A DNA stretch of 64,000 nt from Streptomyces sp. CB02923 (GTDB taxonomy: Bacteria > Actinomycetota > Actinomycetes > Streptomycetales > Streptomycetaceae): positions 1 to 64,000 of the forward strand of contig NZ_LWKZ01000026.1 in the NCBI RefSeq assembly GCF_001905005.1. The letters are read 5' to 3'. The translations under genes were made by a program, and so were the position numbers. The stretch's first letter is position 1. Every line of letters begins with the position of its first letter. This document shows positions 34,633 through 43,400 of this stretch, piece after piece. The notes under the pieces were generated by a model. It saw nothing but the letters and a program-made list of their open reading frames with translations, searched no databases and was not told where the DNA came from.

Positions 34633-35786
34633 CCACGCCCTCCGGCCCCCTGTCCCTGGACGACGGCGCCGCCCACACCGTCCGCGAGATCGCCCAGCAG
34701 CCCGCCCTGTGGCGGGAGGTCGACCGGATCGTCGCGGCCTCCCGGGAGTCGCTGGACGCCTTCGTGCGTCCGCTCGTCGCCCGCGGTGACCTGCGCGTCG
34801 TACTCACCGGTGCCGGCACCTCCGCGTTCGCCGGCCAGGTGCTCCAGCCCGCCCTGGCCCGGCGCCTGGGACGCCGCGTCGACGCGGTCCCCACCACGGA
34901 CCTCGTCGCCGATCCCCGCGGCTGTCTCGCCGAGGACGTTCCCACGCTGCTGGTCTCCTTCGCACGCTCGGGTGACAGCCCGGAGTCCGTGGCCGCCACC
35001 GCCCTGGCCGACCAGGTCCTCTCCGAGGTGCACCACCTCGTGATCACCTGCAACGAGCAGGGCCGCCTGGCCCGCGAGCACGCGGAGCTGCCGAAGTCCC
35101 ACGTGCTGCTGATGCCGGCCGCGTCCAACGACCGCGGTTTCGCCATGACGTCGAGCTTCACGTGCATGACGCTCGCGGCACTGCTCGCCCTCGGCGGCAG
35201 CGCCTACGACGGGGTCGCCGAACGCCTGGCCGGGGCGGTCGAGTCGATCTGCGAGAGCGACGCCGTGGACCGCACCGTCGGCGCCCTCGTGGCCCGCGGG
35301 CCCGAGCGCATCGTCTTCCTGGGCAGCGGCCCGCTGAAGGGCCTCGCCGAGGAGTCGGCGCTGAAGGTGCTCGAACTCACCGGTGGGAGCCTCATGGCCG
35401 TCTCGGAGACCTCGCTGGGATTCCGGCACGGTCCCAAGGCGGTGCTCAACGACCGTTCGGTCGCCGTGGTGTACATGTCGAACGACCCCTACACCCGCAA
35501 GTACGACCAGGACATCTCCGCGGAGCTGCGCGAAAGTCTTCCCGCCGGCAGCGTCGTCACCGTCTCCGCGGGCCCCGACGCGGAAGCGGACGGCAACGAC
35601 GCCTGGCCGCTGCCGGGCCTCGATGGCGTCGAGGACGTCGCCCTGGCGCTGTCGGCTGTGGTGTACGCCCAGCTCATCGCCCTGCGCGCCTCCCAGGCCC
35701 GGGGCCTGCGGGCCGACAACCCGTTCCCCTCGGGTGAGGTCAACCGCGTCGTGCAGGGCGTGACCCTGCACTCCTTGCACAACTGA
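34629..35786 (+). CDS. agaS: AgaS-like SIS-domain galactosamine-6-phosphate deaminase/isomerase
   Basis: GTG 34629 overlaps the gatZ stop by four bases. The 385-residue protein has two SIS domains: LTGAGTSAFAGQVLQPAL, LVSFARSGDSPESVAATALAD, ITCNEQGRLARE, then RIVFLGSGPLKGLAEESALKVLELTGG, SETSLGFRHGPKAVLN. SETSLGFRHGPK is typical of AgaS, which converts galactosamine-6-phosphate to tagatose-6-phosphate with ammonia release; glucosamine-type GlmS/FrlB-like SIS proteins differ here. Placement between gatZ and a sugar kinase supports the amino sugar role. Confidence 0.93.
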   Translation: MTTPSGPLSLDDGAAHTVREIAQQPALWREVDRIVAASRESLDAFVRPLVARGDLRVVLTGAGTSAFAGQVLQPALARRLGRRVDAVPTTDLVADPRGCLAEDVPTLLVSFARSGDSPESVAATALADQVLSEVHHLVITCNEQGRLAREHAELPKSHVLLMPAASNDRGFAMTSSFTCMTLAALLALGGSAYDGVAERLAGAVESICESDAVDRTVGALVARGPERIVFLGSGPLKGLAEESALKVLELTGGSLMAVSETSLGFRHGPKAVLNDRSVAVVYMSNDPYTRKYDQDISAELRESLPAGSVVTVSAGPDAEADGNDAWPLPGLDGVEDVALALSAVVYAQLIALRASQARGLRADNPFPSGEVNRVVQGVTLHSLHN

Positions 35787-35835
35787 TCAAAGGCATCAAC
35801 GGCGCGGATCCAGGGCGCCTGACGGAGGTACAACG

Positions 35836-36828
35836 ATGTTCCTAGGTGTCGACGGTGGCGGTACGAAAACCGCATTCTGCCTGGTCGACCGGGGCGGACA
35901 AGTCGTGGCGCGAGCGCAGGCGGCAAGTTCGTACTACTTCTCCCACGGCATCGAGCTCGTCGAGCGTGTGCTGGGGGAAGGCGTCGACGCTGTCTGTGCG
36001 GCGGCCGAACTGACCCCCGCCGACATCGAGTACGCCTTTTTCGGCTTGCCCGGTTACGGGGAGGCGGCCCGCGATCTGCCCGTCCTGAACGCGACCCCGC
36101 GAGCCGTGCTCGGACACGACCGCTACGCCTGCGACAACGACATGGTCTGCGGCTGGGCCGGTTCACTGGGCGCGGTCGACGGCATCAACGTCATCAGCGG
36201 TACCGGCTCCATGACCTACGGCGAGCGGCTGGGCCGGGGGGTGCGCGTCGGTGGCTGGAGCGAGATGTTCGGCGATGAGGGATCGGCGCACTGGATCGCG
36301 GTCCGCGGTCTCAACGCCTTCTCGCGGATGGGCGACGGACGGCTCCCCGAGGGCCCCCTGGCCAAGGTGTTCCGGCGCCACCTGGATCTCGCGTCCGACC
36401 TCGATGTGATCGACGTCGTCCACAACCGGTGGCAGGGCGACCGCAGCCGGATCGCCGCGCTCAGCCGCTCGGTGGCCGAGGCGGCCGGTCTGGGCGACGA
36501 GGCCGCCTCGGCGATCCTCGCCAAGGCCGGCCGGGAACTCGCCCTGCTCGTCGACGTCACCCGCGAGCGGCTGGAGTTCGGCCCGGACGAGACCGTACCG
36601 GTCTCCTACTCGGGTGGCACCTTCAGCGCGGACGCGGTTCTGGAGGCGTTCGCCACCGGACTGAAGAGTCGTTTCACCCACTACGAACTGCGACAGCCTC
36701 TGTACGAGCCCGTCGTAGGTGCCGCCCTGTACGCGGCGAAAATCGCCGGAACCCCGCTCGACCAGCCCGCGCTCGACGCGCTGCGCATGGCCTCCGGGAT
36801 CTCTGCCTCAGAAGGGGAAGACCGATGA
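35836..36828 (+). CDS. BadF/BadG-family amino sugar kinase (probable N-acetylgalactosamine kinase)
   Basis: ATG 35836 follows ACGGAGG. The 330-residue protein is an actin-fold kinase: phosphate-1 motif VDGGGTKTAFCLVDRGG at residues 5-21, NVISGTGSMTYG as phosphate-2, GGWSEMFGDEGSAHWIAVRGL, and adenosine motif YSGGTFSADAVLEAF. This architecture belongs to N-acetylglucosamine kinase-like proteins of the BcrAD/BadFG family. As the third gene of the gatZ-agaS operon, it most likely phosphorylates GalNAc or galactosamine at C6 using ATP, replacing PTS-linked phosphorylation. GlcNAc kinase activity cannot be excluded. Confidence 0.85.
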   Translation: MFLGVDGGGTKTAFCLVDRGGQVVARAQAASSYYFSHGIELVERVLGEGVDAVCAAAELTPADIEYAFFGLPGYGEAARDLPVLNATPRAVLGHDRYACDNDMVCGWAGSLGAVDGINVISGTGSMTYGERLGRGVRVGGWSEMFGDEGSAHWIAVRGLNAFSRMGDGRLPEGPLAKVFRRHLDLASDLDVIDVVHNRWQGDRSRIAALSRSVAEAAGLGDEAASAILAKAGRELALLVDVTRERLEFGPDETVPVSYSGGTFSADAVLEAFATGLKSRFTHYELRQPLYEPVVGAALYAAKIAGTPLDQPALDALRMASGISASEGEDR

Positions 36829-37775
36829 ACAGAGGCACGAAGAGCTGGATCCTGTACGCGTCGCTGCTGGTCCTGTTCTGGGGTGTGTGGGGCGCCTTCT
36901 CCAGCGAGCCGAACAGCAGGTACGACTACCCCAACGAGATGATCTACATCATCTGGGCCTTCACGATGCTCATACCCGCGTACTTCGCGATGCGCGGCAA
37001 CACGTTCGACCGCCGGCCGGTCGCCGCCGTGTACGGACTGATCGCGGGGCTGACCGGCGCCGGCGGCCAACTCCTGCTGTTCCACGCGCTCGCCAACGGC
37101 CCGGCGTACCTGATCTTCCCCCTGGTGTCGCTCTCCCCGGTGATCACCGTCCTCATGGCGATGGCGCTGCTGCGGGAGCGGATCAACCGGCTCGCCCTGG
37201 TGGGTGTCGTCGCGGCGCTGGCGGCGATCGTGCTGCTCAGCATTCCCAGCGGCAAGGACGACTCGAACGCGCACGGCCCGTGGCTGCTGATGGCCATCCT
37301 GGTCTGTGTCGCCTGGGGCGTGCAGGCGTTCTGCATGCGCAAGGCCGCGGTGGTCGGGGTCAACGACGCGACGACCTTCGGCTGGATGACCATCAGCGGA
37401 CTGCTGCTGGTTCCGGTGGCGTTCGTGATGATGGGCGACTTCCCGTCCGACGCTCCGTGGCAGGCGCCGGCACTCACCGCGGTGACGCAGGTCCTCAACG
37501 CGATCGGCGCGTTGTTCCTGGTCATGGCGTTCAGCCGGGGCAAGGCCACGGTCGTCGCCCCCATCACCAACGCGCTGGCCCCGGTGCTGACCATCGTGCT
37601 GTCCCTGGCGGTCTACCGGACGCTCCCGAACGTGTGGGGCGCCCTCGGTATCGTGCTGGCCCTCGCGGGCTCGACCCTGATGGTCTACAGCGACGAGAAG
37701 AGCGGCGAGAACTCCGTGGCCCCGGGCGCCGCGGACGTCGGCGCGGACGCGAGTCCGGCCCCGCAGAAGTCCTGA
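36825..37775 (+). CDS. EamA/DMT-family transporter of the amino sugar operon
   Basis: ATG 36825 overlaps the kinase stop (ATGA), with AAGGGGAAG upstream. The 316-residue protein has about ten transmembrane helices in two EamA-like halves (LYASLLVLFWGVWGAF, YIIWAFTMLIPAYFAM, LIFPLVSLSPVITVLMAMALL, ALVGVVAALAAIVLLSIP, LLMAILVCVAWGVQAFCM, FGWMTISGLLLVPVAFVM, LFLVMAFSRGKATVVAPITNALAPVLTIVLSLAVYR, ALGIVLALAGSTLMVY). DMT proteins usually move metabolites or drugs; membership in this operon suggests it imports the amino sugar, or exports a product. Non-PTS, non-ABC uptake is unusual for GalNAc. Confidence 0.88.
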   Translation: MNRGTKSWILYASLLVLFWGVWGAFSSEPNSRYDYPNEMIYIIWAFTMLIPAYFAMRGNTFDRRPVAAVYGLIAGLTGAGGQLLLFHALANGPAYLIFPLVSLSPVITVLMAMALLRERINRLALVGVVAALAAIVLLSIPSGKDDSNAHGPWLLMAILVCVAWGVQAFCMRKAAVVGVNDATTFGWMTISGLLLVPVAFVMMGDFPSDAPWQAPALTAVTQVLNAIGALFLVMAFSRGKATVVAPITNALAPVLTIVLSLAVYRTLPNVWGALGIVLALAGSTLMVYSDEKSGENSVAPGAADVGADASPAPQKS

Positions 37776-37776
37776 C

Positions 37777-37841
37777 CGCCCACATATCCGTACCGGCCGA
37801 ACCACGTGATCGCCCACGTATCCGTACCGGCCGAACCACGT
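37777..37841. repeat. Pair of 31-bp direct repeats between transporter and gatY
   Basis: The segment beginning CGCCCACATATCCGTACCGG at 37777-37807 recurs at 37811-37841 with one mismatch (CACATA versus CACGTA). They lie three bases apart, directly after the transporter stop codon. Confidence 0.85.
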
Positions 37842-37844
37842 AGC

Positions 37845-37870
37845 GGTACGGGCCGACACCGGCCCGTACC
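37845..37870 (+). terminator. Intra-operon hairpin upstream of gatY
   Basis: GGTACGGGCCG pairs perfectly with 37860-37870 around ACAC. It follows the direct repeats and precedes the gatY ribosome-binding site by about 18 bp, so it may attenuate or stabilise the operon transcript rather than end it. Confidence 0.6.
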
Positions 37871-37904
37871 CACCGAACCGACAGGAAAGCGAGGGGACAC
37901 CTTC

Positions 37905-38756
37905 ATGCCCCTGGTTCCCACGCGCGAACTCGTCTCGAAGGCCGCCGCCGCAGGCCGGGCCGTCGCGGCGTTCAACGTGATCACGCTGGAGCACGCCGAG
38001 GCGATCACCGCCGGCGCGGCCGCCGCGGGCGCCCCGGGGGTGATCCTGCAGATCAGCGAGAACGCCGTACGGTTCCACGGCGGCCGGGTCGAGCCGATCG
38101 CACGGGCCGCGGCCGAGGTCGGCAAGGCCTGTGACGTCGACGTCGCACTGCATATGGACCACGTGACGGACATGCGGCTGCTGCGCACGGCGGCCGACGC
38201 GGGGTTCTCCTCCGCGATGTTCGACGCCGGGGCGCAGCCGTACGCCGAGAACCTCGCCGCCACCCGCGCCGCGGCCCAGTGGGCCCACGGCGCCGGCCTG
38301 TGGCTGGAGGCCGAACTCGGCTATGTGGGCGGCAAGCCCGACGCTCCCGCGAGCGCCCACGCCGCCGGGGTGCGCACCGACCCGCAGGAGGCGGCGCGCT
38401 ATGTCGCGGACACCGGCGTGGACGCCCTGGCCGTCGCCGTCGGCAGCAGCCACGCGATGACCGAACGCTCCGCGACCCTGGACCACGCGCTCATCGAACG
38501 CCTGCGGGAGGCCGTGCCCGTACCTCTGGTGCTGCACGGTTCGTCGGGCGTCGGCGACGACGATCTGCGACAAGCCGTTCAGGCGGGCATCGTGAAGATC
38601 AACATCGGTACCGCTCTCAACGTCGCGTTCACCGGCGCGGTCCGCAAGACGCTGGCGGAACGCCCCGACCTGACCGACCCCCGCCCCTACGTCGCCCAGG
38701 GCCGGGAGGCGATGGCGGAGACGGTCCGGGTCCTGCTCGGTGTGGTGAGCGGCTGA
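37905..38756 (+). CDS. gatY: Class II tagatose/fructose-1,6-bisphosphate aldolase, catalytic subunit (GatY/KbaY-like)
   Basis: ATG 37905 follows GAGGGGACACC. The 283-residue protein has the class II aldolase zinc ligands in LHMDHVTD, in GYVGGKPD and in LHGSSGVGDDDL, and the substrate loop VKINIGTALN. The fold is a TIM barrel that uses Zn2+ to cleave ketose bisphosphates into dihydroxyacetone phosphate and glyceraldehyde 3-phosphate. Presence of the GatZ partner four genes upstream argues for tagatose-1,6-bisphosphate rather than fructose-1,6-bisphosphate. It is the last gene of the operon, separated from the transporter by repeats and a hairpin. Confidence 0.92.
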   Translation: MPLVPTRELVSKAAAAGRAVAAFNVITLEHAEAITAGAAAAGAPGVILQISENAVRFHGGRVEPIARAAAEVGKACDVDVALHMDHVTDMRLLRTAADAGFSSAMFDAGAQPYAENLAATRAAAQWAHGAGLWLEAELGYVGGKPDAPASAHAAGVRTDPQEAARYVADTGVDALAVAVGSSHAMTERSATLDHALIERLREAVPVPLVLHGSSGVGDDDLRQAVQAGIVKINIGTALNVAFTGAVRKTLAERPDLTDPRPYVAQGREAMAETVRVLLGVVSG

Positions 38757-38829
38757 GCGGGGGCGAAGCTTTTCCCGCATCTGGTGTCGCCTAGTGCGAG
38801 GTTCGGGAAGTGGAAGACCGTGTACGAGG

Positions 38830-39003
38830 GGCGGACGACCCGCCGGCTTCGACAAGACGATCTACAAGCGCAGGAACGAAGTGGAGCGGACCATCTTGGC
38901 GCTCAAGAACTCCCGTGCCGTGGCCACCAGGTTCGACAAGCGCGCCTACGTCTTCCACGGCACCGTTACCGTTGCCGCGATCCGCCTCCGGCTCAGGACG
39001 TGA
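38830..39003 (+). pseudogene. C-terminal remnant of an IS5-family transposase
   Basis: The frame reads AGFDKTIYKRRNEVERTILALKNSRAVATRFDKRAYVFHGTVTVAAIRLRL and stops at 39001-39003. This is the last DDE segment (with the catalytic Glu in NEVERT) of an IS5-type transposase, different from the copy at 106-980. No N-terminal part or terminal repeats were found nearby, so it marks an old insertion and deletion at the end of the catabolic operon. Confidence 0.82.
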
Positions 39004-39018
39004 TCGGGCGGCCGGGCT

Positions 39019-39369
39019 TCAGAGCCACCGCTGTGCCGCCTCGACGCTGTCCCCGCCACTGGTGTTGAACGCAATCGCGGCCTGGGGAGCATGGCGCCGG
39101 ATCAGGTTCACGACCTGTTCGAACAGCGGAAGCAGCGGCTCGGACTTGCGAATCCCGCCGCCGACGACCACGACATCCCACGGCTGCTTGGTCAACGATG
39201 CGACGAGGGTGGACTCGACCGATTCGTCGAACACGATCAGCGCCATGGCCGCGTCGATGCCGTGCTCACCGAATCGGGCCAGTTCCGCATCGAGCGCCGC
39301 ACGAAGAGCCTCTCCGTCGACGCCAGGTATCGCTTGCGGGTCGTAACCAACAACAAGTGCAGAAGACAT
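39019..39369 (-). CDS. Conserved hypothetical protein (117 residues)
   Basis: The 116-residue product starts at ATG 39369 (MSSALVVGYDPQAIPGVDGEAL). It is a compact alpha/beta protein with ALDAELARFGEHGIDAAMALIVFDESVEST, WDVVVVGGGIRKSEPLLPLFEQVVNLIRRHAP and AIAFNTSGGDSVEAAQRWL. I recognise the pattern as a widespread small family without assigned activity, found in many bacteria. There is no signal peptide or membrane segment. It converges with the transposase remnant, 15 bp away. Confidence 0.8.
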   Translation of the reverse strand: MSSALVVGYDPQAIPGVDGEALRAALDAELARFGEHGIDAAMALIVFDESVESTLVASLTKQPWDVVVVGGGIRKSEPLLPLFEQVVNLIRRHAPQAAIAFNTSGGDSVEAAQRWL

Positions 39370-40018
39370 GCGGCCAACCTACGAGTCCTGCCCGTGCATG
39401 ATCCGTTGGACAGGATCTAGGCACCCCGACCGGCCACCCCGCGCAGAAACGGCCCGGCAGCGCGCGGGCTGGCCCGGCCAGGCCGAAGTCAGTCTCGCGA
39501 GCGCTGCCGGAGCTGGGAGAGGCCGGCGCGCTGGTGCCTGAGCCGGTAGTTCTCCTCCACCGCCGCGCGCTTCCTCCCCCCGCAGCTCGCGAGCGTGCTC
39601 ACGAGCTGCATCCAGCCGCTCCGACAGTTCGGCCCACCGCGCATCCACCGGCATGGAGTACAGCTTCCCGCGGTCGACCCCTGCCATGTCGGTATCGGCC
39701 GCACCTTGTTCTCCGGAAGTTATAGAAAGTCACAGGTCAAGGGGATATGGCGCAGCTTCTCACCAGAATGCAGGCGAGCCTTGAACTACTTGGGCAGGGC
39801 GGCTGAACGTCTCCCCGGTGGCGAGGACTCTGCCCGCGTCGTGACGGGGCCGGGCTACGGTTCTTCGGGCCCGGCGGCCTGCCTGGTCCGGGGCGGGAGG
39901 GTTTCGGTGCGCCGGCCGGCGAGCAGGGACGCATCGGGCCGGGACGGGCCCCCTCCCGGAGCCGCCGGCGGTCCTGCCCGGCCGGAAGGCGCCGCCGGCC
40001 GGGCAGGGCGAGCCGGGG
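39370..40018. other. Gene-poor region with a possible degenerate ORF
   Basis: About 650 bp lack a clear gene. On the minus strand, two overlapping frames between 39489 and 39704 together read VDRGKLYSMPVDARWAELSERLDAAREHARELRG then RKRAAVEENYRLRHQ, which resembles the coiled-coil tail of small integrase-associated proteins (DUF6262-like). The frame change between the two parts suggests decay. This assignment is weak. Confidence 0.35.
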
Positions 40019-41077
40019 TCAGGCCGGGCGGGTCCGCGCCCAGTCGTAGAGGATGTGCGCGTTGTCGCCGAGGCGGGTGGCGTAGAGGGTGTCGGGCTGC
40101 CCGCCTGCGAGGTCCTCCGTGGTGGAGGTGACGCCGACGACGGTGCCGGTGCCGGTCCGGGTGTCGAAACCGGCGAGGTGGGGCCCACCGCTCGCGCCGG
40201 ACGCCATGTCGCAGCCCTCGCCCCACAGCAACGGGGCGTCGGGGCCCTGCCGGTCCGGCCCCGCGCAGTGGATCAGTCTGTTTCCGCTGTAGATGGCGCC
40301 CGGGTCGTTGAGCTTGTCCTTCGGGTACCCGAAGGTGTGGATGAACTCGCCCCCGGCCGGCTTGGTGAACGCGATCCGCTGGCTTCCCGTGATGTCCGCG
40401 ATCCGGCGTCCGCCTGCTGCCGGGTTCGCCACGAGGAACGCCGCGTCGTGGCCCGCGACGGCGACGTCGTCGGACGTAACCGTGGCGGGATCGGCGTCCC
40501 AACGGGACGAGGTGGCCATGGCCTTGATGGTGAAGCCGCCGAGCGGTTTCGTCCCGTTGCGGTAGCCGGGTACGAAATAGAAGTTGTGGTTCCACGTGTC
40601 GTCACCGGCGGCCGGCCCGACGCCCCGCAGGCAGTGTGCCGCCGTGACGACGGTGCTGTGGTTCGCGCCGCTGACGACCGTGGCGGTGCAACTGCCGTCG
40701 TAGCCGTCGGAGAAGGTGAAGAAGAGGCGGCCGACGTTCCTGTCCACCGCTCCGCCGTGCGCCCACGTGGCGCCCGGATCCGGGGTGTTGGCGGGCAGCG
40801 GACGCGGGTCGTCGGGCGTGTTGTCGTCCTCGGGGACGGGCGTGATCTCGGGGATCATGGCGCCCGCGAGCTTCATCCTCGTGGGCGTCCAGTAGGTGTC
40901 GATCCGGCTGCGCTCCCCAGCGGTGGTGACGCCCGGATGCGTGGTGACGGACTTGGGCTGCGCCGCGAGGGCAGCGGTCGGCGGCAGCACGGCCGTCGTG
41001 GCGGCGCCGAGCAGGAGCGCTCCTGCGGTGGCGAGGCCGCGGTAGCGGGTTCTGCGGCGGACTGAGGTCGTTCCCAT
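40019..41077 (-). CDS. Secreted trypsin/V8-like serine protease
   Basis: ATG 41077 follows AGGAACGACC. The 352-residue precursor has a signal peptide (RGLATAGALLLGAATTAVLPPTAALA), a pro-region with DTYWTPTRMKLAGA, and a chymotrypsin-fold catalytic domain: TATVVSGANHSTVVTAAHC with His148, VAVAGHDAAFLV with the Asp, and CDMASGASGGPHLAG with the Ser. All triad residues are present. The pro-region YWTPxRxxxA motif is shared with the FG-GAP protease at 11257-13122, suggesting a common processing scheme. Expected role: extracellular proteolysis. It is monocistronic. Confidence 0.92.
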   Translation of the reverse strand: MGTTSVRRRTRYRGLATAGALLLGAATTAVLPPTAALAAQPKSVTTHPGVTTAGERSRIDTYWTPTRMKLAGAMIPEITPVPEDDNTPDDPRPLPANTPDPGATWAHGGAVDRNVGRLFFTFSDGYDGSCTATVVSGANHSTVVTAAHCLRGVGPAAGDDTWNHNFYFVPGYRNGTKPLGGFTIKAMATSSRWDADPATVTSDDVAVAGHDAAFLVANPAAGGRRIADITGSQRIAFTKPAGGEFIHTFGYPKDKLNDPGAIYSGNRLIHCAGPDRQGPDAPLLWGEGCDMASGASGGPHLAGFDTRTGTGTVVGVTSTTEDLAGGQPDTLYATRLGDNAHILYDWARTRPA

Positions 41078-41419
41078 GGTCGTTCCTGGTCTCTTCCGGG
41101 GGTACGGGCCCGGCCCGCGGGAGGCTGCCGTGCCCTCCGCGGGGCGCCGCGCTGCCGGCCCGTGGCCGGGAGGGGACGCCCACCCGCTCCCCGCCCTGAA
41201 CGGCGGGTGCCCGGCGCGATCGTGCCACCCCGGACCCGGGTGCGCTCCCTCCTCCGGAAAGACGTCCGACGAGGGTCGGGGTTGCCGACCGTGGGGGAAG
41301 ATTCTGCGAGGCCGAGGCCGAGGCGGGGAGGCGGACGGGGCTCCCTTTGTACCGCTCCCCTCCTCCTGGCTCCTGGCCGATGGGCTTGGGCAGCAGCCGG
41401 CATCACTGCCCGCGCCCCG
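41078..41419. other. Intergenic region upstream of the secreted protease
   Basis: About 340 bp separate the protease start from the SDR remnant. It should hold the protease promoter. No gene or repeat of note was seen. Confidence 0.4.
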
Positions 41420-41742
41420 CCGCGAGGACGCTGACGGTGACGGCGACGGTGACCACGCTCGGCGCGGACGAGCGGCGTACGGCGGGCCGGACCTGGGCGG
41501 CGGAGGCGATCTCCGCGAGGTCGAGTGGGAACGTGACGGCCTGGGCCCGTGGCGCGCCCACACGTACGGCCTCGGCGGCCTGGTCGAGCCGGGCCTGACC
41601 TGACCGCGTCCGGCGAGGATGACGCGGGCGCCGTGCCGCGCGAGCACACGGCGGTCTTCAGCCCGAAGCCGCCGCCCCCACCTGTAATCAGTGCGGTGCG
41701 GCCGGACTGGTCGGGGATGTCGCCGGGGGGCCAGTGGTTCAT
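41420..41742 (-). pseudogene. Decayed short-chain dehydrogenase/reductase (SDR) gene
   Basis: The start is good (MNHWPPGDIPDQSGRTALITGGGGGFGLKTA from 41742), including the cofactor motif TGGGGGFG. The frame then shifts, and the next part continues in another frame as VLARHGARVILAGR before further shifts (AVTFPLDLAEIAS). No Tyr-x-x-x-Lys active site follows. Only about 110 of ~300 residues remain and several frameshifts are needed to read them, so it is inactive. Confidence 0.72.
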
Positions 41743-41933
41743 CACCGCCACGCTCCCTGGGTGTGCTGCTTCCGTGCTCAGGACCTCCGGCCAGGCTGCA
41801 CAGCCTCTCTCCTCTCCGAGGGGCCTTCATGCAGTCAGGGCTGTATGACCCGCAAGGCATCGCGATCAGTGAGGGTACGCGGCAAGGCCAGCGGATCGTG
41901 ATGGCCAGGAACCTGCTCCGGGGCCGCCGAGGC

Positions 41934-42668
41934 TCACGAGAGCCAGTGGGTGTAGCGGGTGGGGGCGAGGCGGGCGTCCTTGCCGGTATCGGTGAGGACG
42001 TCACCTTTGACGGCGGCGAACATGCCGGCGGCGGGGTCCGTGACGACCGTACGGTGGTCGCCCCGTCGGGACAGGGTGAGACGGCCCAGCTCGTCCAGAG
42101 AGAAGACCTCGGGGCCGGCGATGTTGCGGATGCCGTGCAGCGGAGGCCCGGCGGCGACCTCCGCCACCGCGGCGGCCACGTCCTTGGCGGCGATCGGCTG
42201 GACCGGTGTGGCGGGGAGCCGGATGGTGTCGCCGTCGGCGGTCCAGGACAGGACGCTGTCCATGAACTCCATGAACTGCGTTGCCCGCACGATCGAGTAG
42301 GGAATCGGGCCGGCCGCCAGAATGTGCTCTTGGAGTGCCTTGGCCCGGTAGTAGTCCAGTTCGGGCACCTGGTCGACGCCGACGATCGAGAGGATCACGA
42401 AGTGGCCGACAGCGCTTCGCCGGGCCGCGGCGAGGAGGTTGTCCATGGAGGTCTGGAAGAAGGCCGGTGACGCCTCGTCGAACGTCGGGGAGTTCGTGAG
42501 GTTGACGAGGACGTCGGATTCCGCCACCGCGCCGTCCAGTCCCCGGCCGCTGATGACGTCGACTCCGGTGGACGGCGAGTGCGGCACTGCCTGGTGTCCC
42601 TCGGCGTTGAGGACCTTGACGACCTGCGACCCGATCAGACCGGTACCGCCCATGACCGCGAACTTCAT
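41934..42668 (-). CDS. NmrA-like/atypical SDR NAD(P)-binding protein
   Basis: ATG 42668 (MKFAVMGGTGLIGSQVV) overlaps the upstream nitroreductase stop by four bases. The 244-residue protein has the Rossmann motif GGTGLIG at residues 7-13, DVLVNLTNSP, HFVILSIVGVDQVPELDYYRAKALQEHIL and IVRATQFMEFM; it ends CRYTHWL-like (TRYTHWLS). The Tyr-x-x-x-Lys in YYRAK is present. Such proteins act as quinone oxidoreductase-like enzymes or redox sensors. Coupling to a nitroreductase suggests a shared redox or detoxification role. Confidence 0.88.
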   Translation of the reverse strand: MKFAVMGGTGLIGSQVVKVLNAEGHQAVPHSPSTGVDVISGRGLDGAVAESDVLVNLTNSPTFDEASPAFFQTSMDNLLAAARRSAVGHFVILSIVGVDQVPELDYYRAKALQEHILAAGPIPYSIVRATQFMEFMDSVLSWTADGDTIRLPATPVQPIAAKDVAAAVAEVAAGPPLHGIRNIAGPEVFSLDELGRLTLSRRGDHRTVVTDPAAGMFAAVKGDVLTDTGKDARLAPTRYTHWLS

Positions 42669-43381
42669 GACATGCCTTTCGCCGGAGGTATGTGCGCGTT
42701 GTGCCGGGAGGGCGTGTGATCGTCGACGAACGTGACGGTCTCCTCAAGCGGCGCCCGGCCCGTACGGGGGCCTGCCGCCGCGACGTCCTCGAAGCCGATC
42801 GACAGGCCGCAGAAGAGGATGAGCCCGTCCGGGGGCGACAGCACCTCCGCGACGGTCCGGTGGAACTTGGCCCAGGCCATCTGCGTACAGCTGTGCAGCC
42901 CCTCCGCGCGGAGCAGCAGCATGACCGTCTGCAGATACATGCCCGCGTCGGACCATTGGGGCAGCCCCATGGTGCGGTCGATGTAGCAGAAGAGCGCGGC
43001 GGGCGCACCAAAACAGTCCCAGTTCGCCGAGGCGGCCCTCTGGCGCGCCTCCACGTCTTCGCGCGGAATGCCGAGTGCTCCGTAGCGCTGCTCGCCGAAG
43101 GCGGCCCGGCGCTCGCGGTACGGGGACTTCAGCGCGGGCGGGTACATCTCGTACTCCGCCCTGTCCCAGAGGTCGCCGACGGCCAGACGCTCACCGGCGC
43201 GCTTCTTCAGTTCGGCCAGCGGTCCGCCGGTCAGCACGTAGGCGTGCCACGGCTGGAGGTTCGACCCGGAGGGCGCCCAGGCCGCGGCGGACAGCACGCG
43301 CTCCAGAGTCTCTCTCGGTACGTGCCGGTCGGTGAAACCCCGCACCGCTCGCCGGCTCCTGACCGCTTCGTAGACGTCCAC
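42665..43381 (-). CDS. Nitroreductase-family FMN-dependent oxidoreductase
   Basis: GTG 43381 (VDVYEAVRSRRAVRGF) follows GGGAGGCGG. The 238-residue protein has the nitroreductase fold: RRAVRGFTDRHVPRETLERVLSAAAWAPSGSNLQPWHAYVLTG, GIPREDVEARQRAASANWDCFGAPAALFCYIDRTM, and AEGLHSCTQMAWAKFHRTVAEVL. FMN-binding Arg and Ser-Asn residues are visible. It should reduce quinones, nitroaromatics or a metabolite. It is the first gene of a two-gene unit with the NmrA-like gene (ATGA overlap). Confidence 0.9.
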   Translation of the reverse strand: MDVYEAVRSRRAVRGFTDRHVPRETLERVLSAAAWAPSGSNLQPWHAYVLTGGPLAELKKRAGERLAVGDLWDRAEYEMYPPALKSPYRERRAAFGEQRYGALGIPREDVEARQRAASANWDCFGAPAALFCYIDRTMGLPQWSDAGMYLQTVMLLLRAEGLHSCTQMAWAKFHRTVAEVLSPPDGLILFCGLSIGFEDVAAAGPRTGRAPLEETVTFVDDHTPSRHNAHIPPAKGMS

Positions 43382-43400
43382 GGTGATCCGCCTCCCGGGC

